Assembly: GCA_905209135.1 (NCBI GenBank)
Contig: CAJLRT010000070.1
Span: forward strand, 1-6,260
DNA: 6,260 nucleotides
Source of the DNA: an uncultured Eubacteriales bacterium
GTDB lineage: Bacteria > Bacillota > Clostridia > Oscillospirales > UMGS1783
Direction: 5' to 3'
A model generated the notes under the pieces. The model saw nothing but the letters and a program-made list of their open reading frames with translations, had not been told where the DNA came from and made no database searches. The first letter of the stretch is position 1. Each line of letters starts with the position of its first letter. Made by a program: the position numbers and the translations under genes. Below are positions 5,786 through 6,260 of the stretch, in pieces.

Positions 5786-6260
5786 TGGAAATACGCCTCC
5801 AGCTCTGCAAGATTTTTCACATAGAGATTGCTCAGGCGCGCCACCTGCGCCGTGTCCCGCTCGTGCCTGTCGAACACGCCGACGACCGGAAAGCCTGCGG
5901 CGCGCGCGGTCCGGACGGCGTAGAGCGCGTCCTCAAACACCCAGGTCTGTTCGCGCGGCGTGCCGAGGCGGCGCAGGGCCGCTTCATAGATGTGCGGCGC
6001 GTCCTTGCCGCCGGATTCGGAACAGGTGAAAATGCACTCGAAACGGCTGCGGATACCGACTCGTTCCAGCGCCGTTTCCACAAGCGGCCTGTCGGTCGCA
6101 GTGGCGATACACATGCGCACGCCGCGGCGGGCAAGCGACTCCAGCAGCCCGGCCGCGCCCGGCTTGAGCGCGGCCTGCTCCCGGTAGAAGCGCGCGAGCA
6201 TGCCGTTTACGCCGGCAAGGATCTCCTCCTCGCTCTTCCGCAGGCCGAAAGCGCTCTGGT
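5782..6260 (-). CDS. HAD-superfamily (subfamily IA) phosphatase, N-terminus beyond window edge
   Basis: The minus-strand frame is open from the right edge to TGA at 5782-5784, giving 158 visible residues. Visible HAD motifs: motif II in MCIATATDRP (Thr near base 6100), motif III Lys in SGGKDAPHIYEAA (codon 6004-6006), and motif IV Glu-Asp in WVFEDALYAVRTARAAGFP (codons 5929-5934). The pattern is that of beta-phosphoglucomutase-like hydrolases. The catalytic DxD nucleophile motif and part of the cap domain lie outside the window, about 55-60 residues by family length. An internal ATG at 6201 is not the start, because coding continues upstream in frame without a stop and the cap helix LRKSEEEILAGVNG precedes it. 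The stop overlaps the thiD TTG start, so the two are translationally coupled. A phosphatase acting on a thiamine-pathway phosphate is a reasonable guess from context; a broad-range sugar-phosphate phosphatase is the alternative. Confidence 0.88.
   Translation of the reverse strand, partial: QSAFGLRKSEEEILAGVNGMLARFYREQAALKPGAAGLLESLARRGVRMCIATATDRPLVETALERVGIRSRFECIFTCSESGGKDAPHIYEAALRRLGTPREQTWVFEDALYAVRTARAAGFPVVGVFDRHERDTAQVARLSNLYVKNLAELEAYFH
5796..5800 (-). promoter_or_regulatory. Ribosome binding site supporting the TTG start of thiD
   Basis: Read on the minus strand, GGAGG lies 10 bases upstream of TTG 5785, inside the end of the HAD gene. No ATG or GTG is available near the conserved NKVLTIAGSD beginning, so this site decides the non-ATG start. 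Confidence 0.75.

Noticed and set aside
1..6260. CRISPR arrays, tRNA or rRNA genes, insertion sequences, attachment sites, TPP riboswitch.
   Set aside because: Searched by eye on both strands. There are no regularly spaced repeats, no transposase frames or terminal inverted repeats, no RNA gene landmarks, and no THI-box sequence in the part of the thiamine operon that is visible.

Overview
The window is a GC-rich stretch of bacterial chromosome with tightly packed genes and strong Shine-Dalgarno sequences. The style of its DNA glycosylase and ABC exporter genes suggests a high-GC member of the Firmicutes (Clostridia, perhaps an Oscillospiraceae-like gut anaerobe). This placement is an inference from protein style and cannot be fixed from the window alone.

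Layout. (1) Bases 1-817, minus strand: an 8-oxoguanine DNA glycosylase (OGG1 family), complete at its N-terminus and running off the left edge just before its C-terminus. It has a near-consensus promoter at 892-920 and a leader that can fold into a compact three-armed structure. (2) Bases 818-1068: the divergent intergenic region. (3) Bases 1069-4885, plus strand: a three-gene ABC transporter operon consisting of an ATPase, a 736-residue permease with a large extracytoplasmic domain, and a second 241-residue permease. The first two genes overlap by 4 bases. The second and third are 14 bases apart. (4) Bases 4901-4974: a near-perfect 19-bp bidirectional terminator followed by a second, plus-strand-only terminator, lying between convergent genes. 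(5) Bases 4991-6260, minus strand: thiD (HMP/HMP-P kinase of thiamine synthesis), starting at a TTG that overlaps the stop of an upstream HAD-family phosphatase. The phosphatase runs off the right edge.

How the genes work together. The ABC operon probably makes one membrane complex: two different permease subunits driven by a homodimer of the single ATPase. The most unusual part is the outer domain of the large permease. It has the layout of an M1 (aminopeptidase N-like) metallopeptidase: an N-terminal beta domain, a GAMEN-like site, an HExxH-like site, an EGF-like site and a C-terminal helical region. The zinc-binding and catalytic residues are replaced at each site (HELAH by RKIAY, GAMEN by FMWGN, E-G-F by D-G-F). 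It therefore looks like a pseudopeptidase fused to an exporter, perhaps used to bind a peptide or protein rather than cut it. The cargo is not evident. The HAD phosphatase and ThiD are translationally coupled, which suggests a joint role in thiamine (HMP) metabolism. The DNA glycosylase is an independent repair gene.
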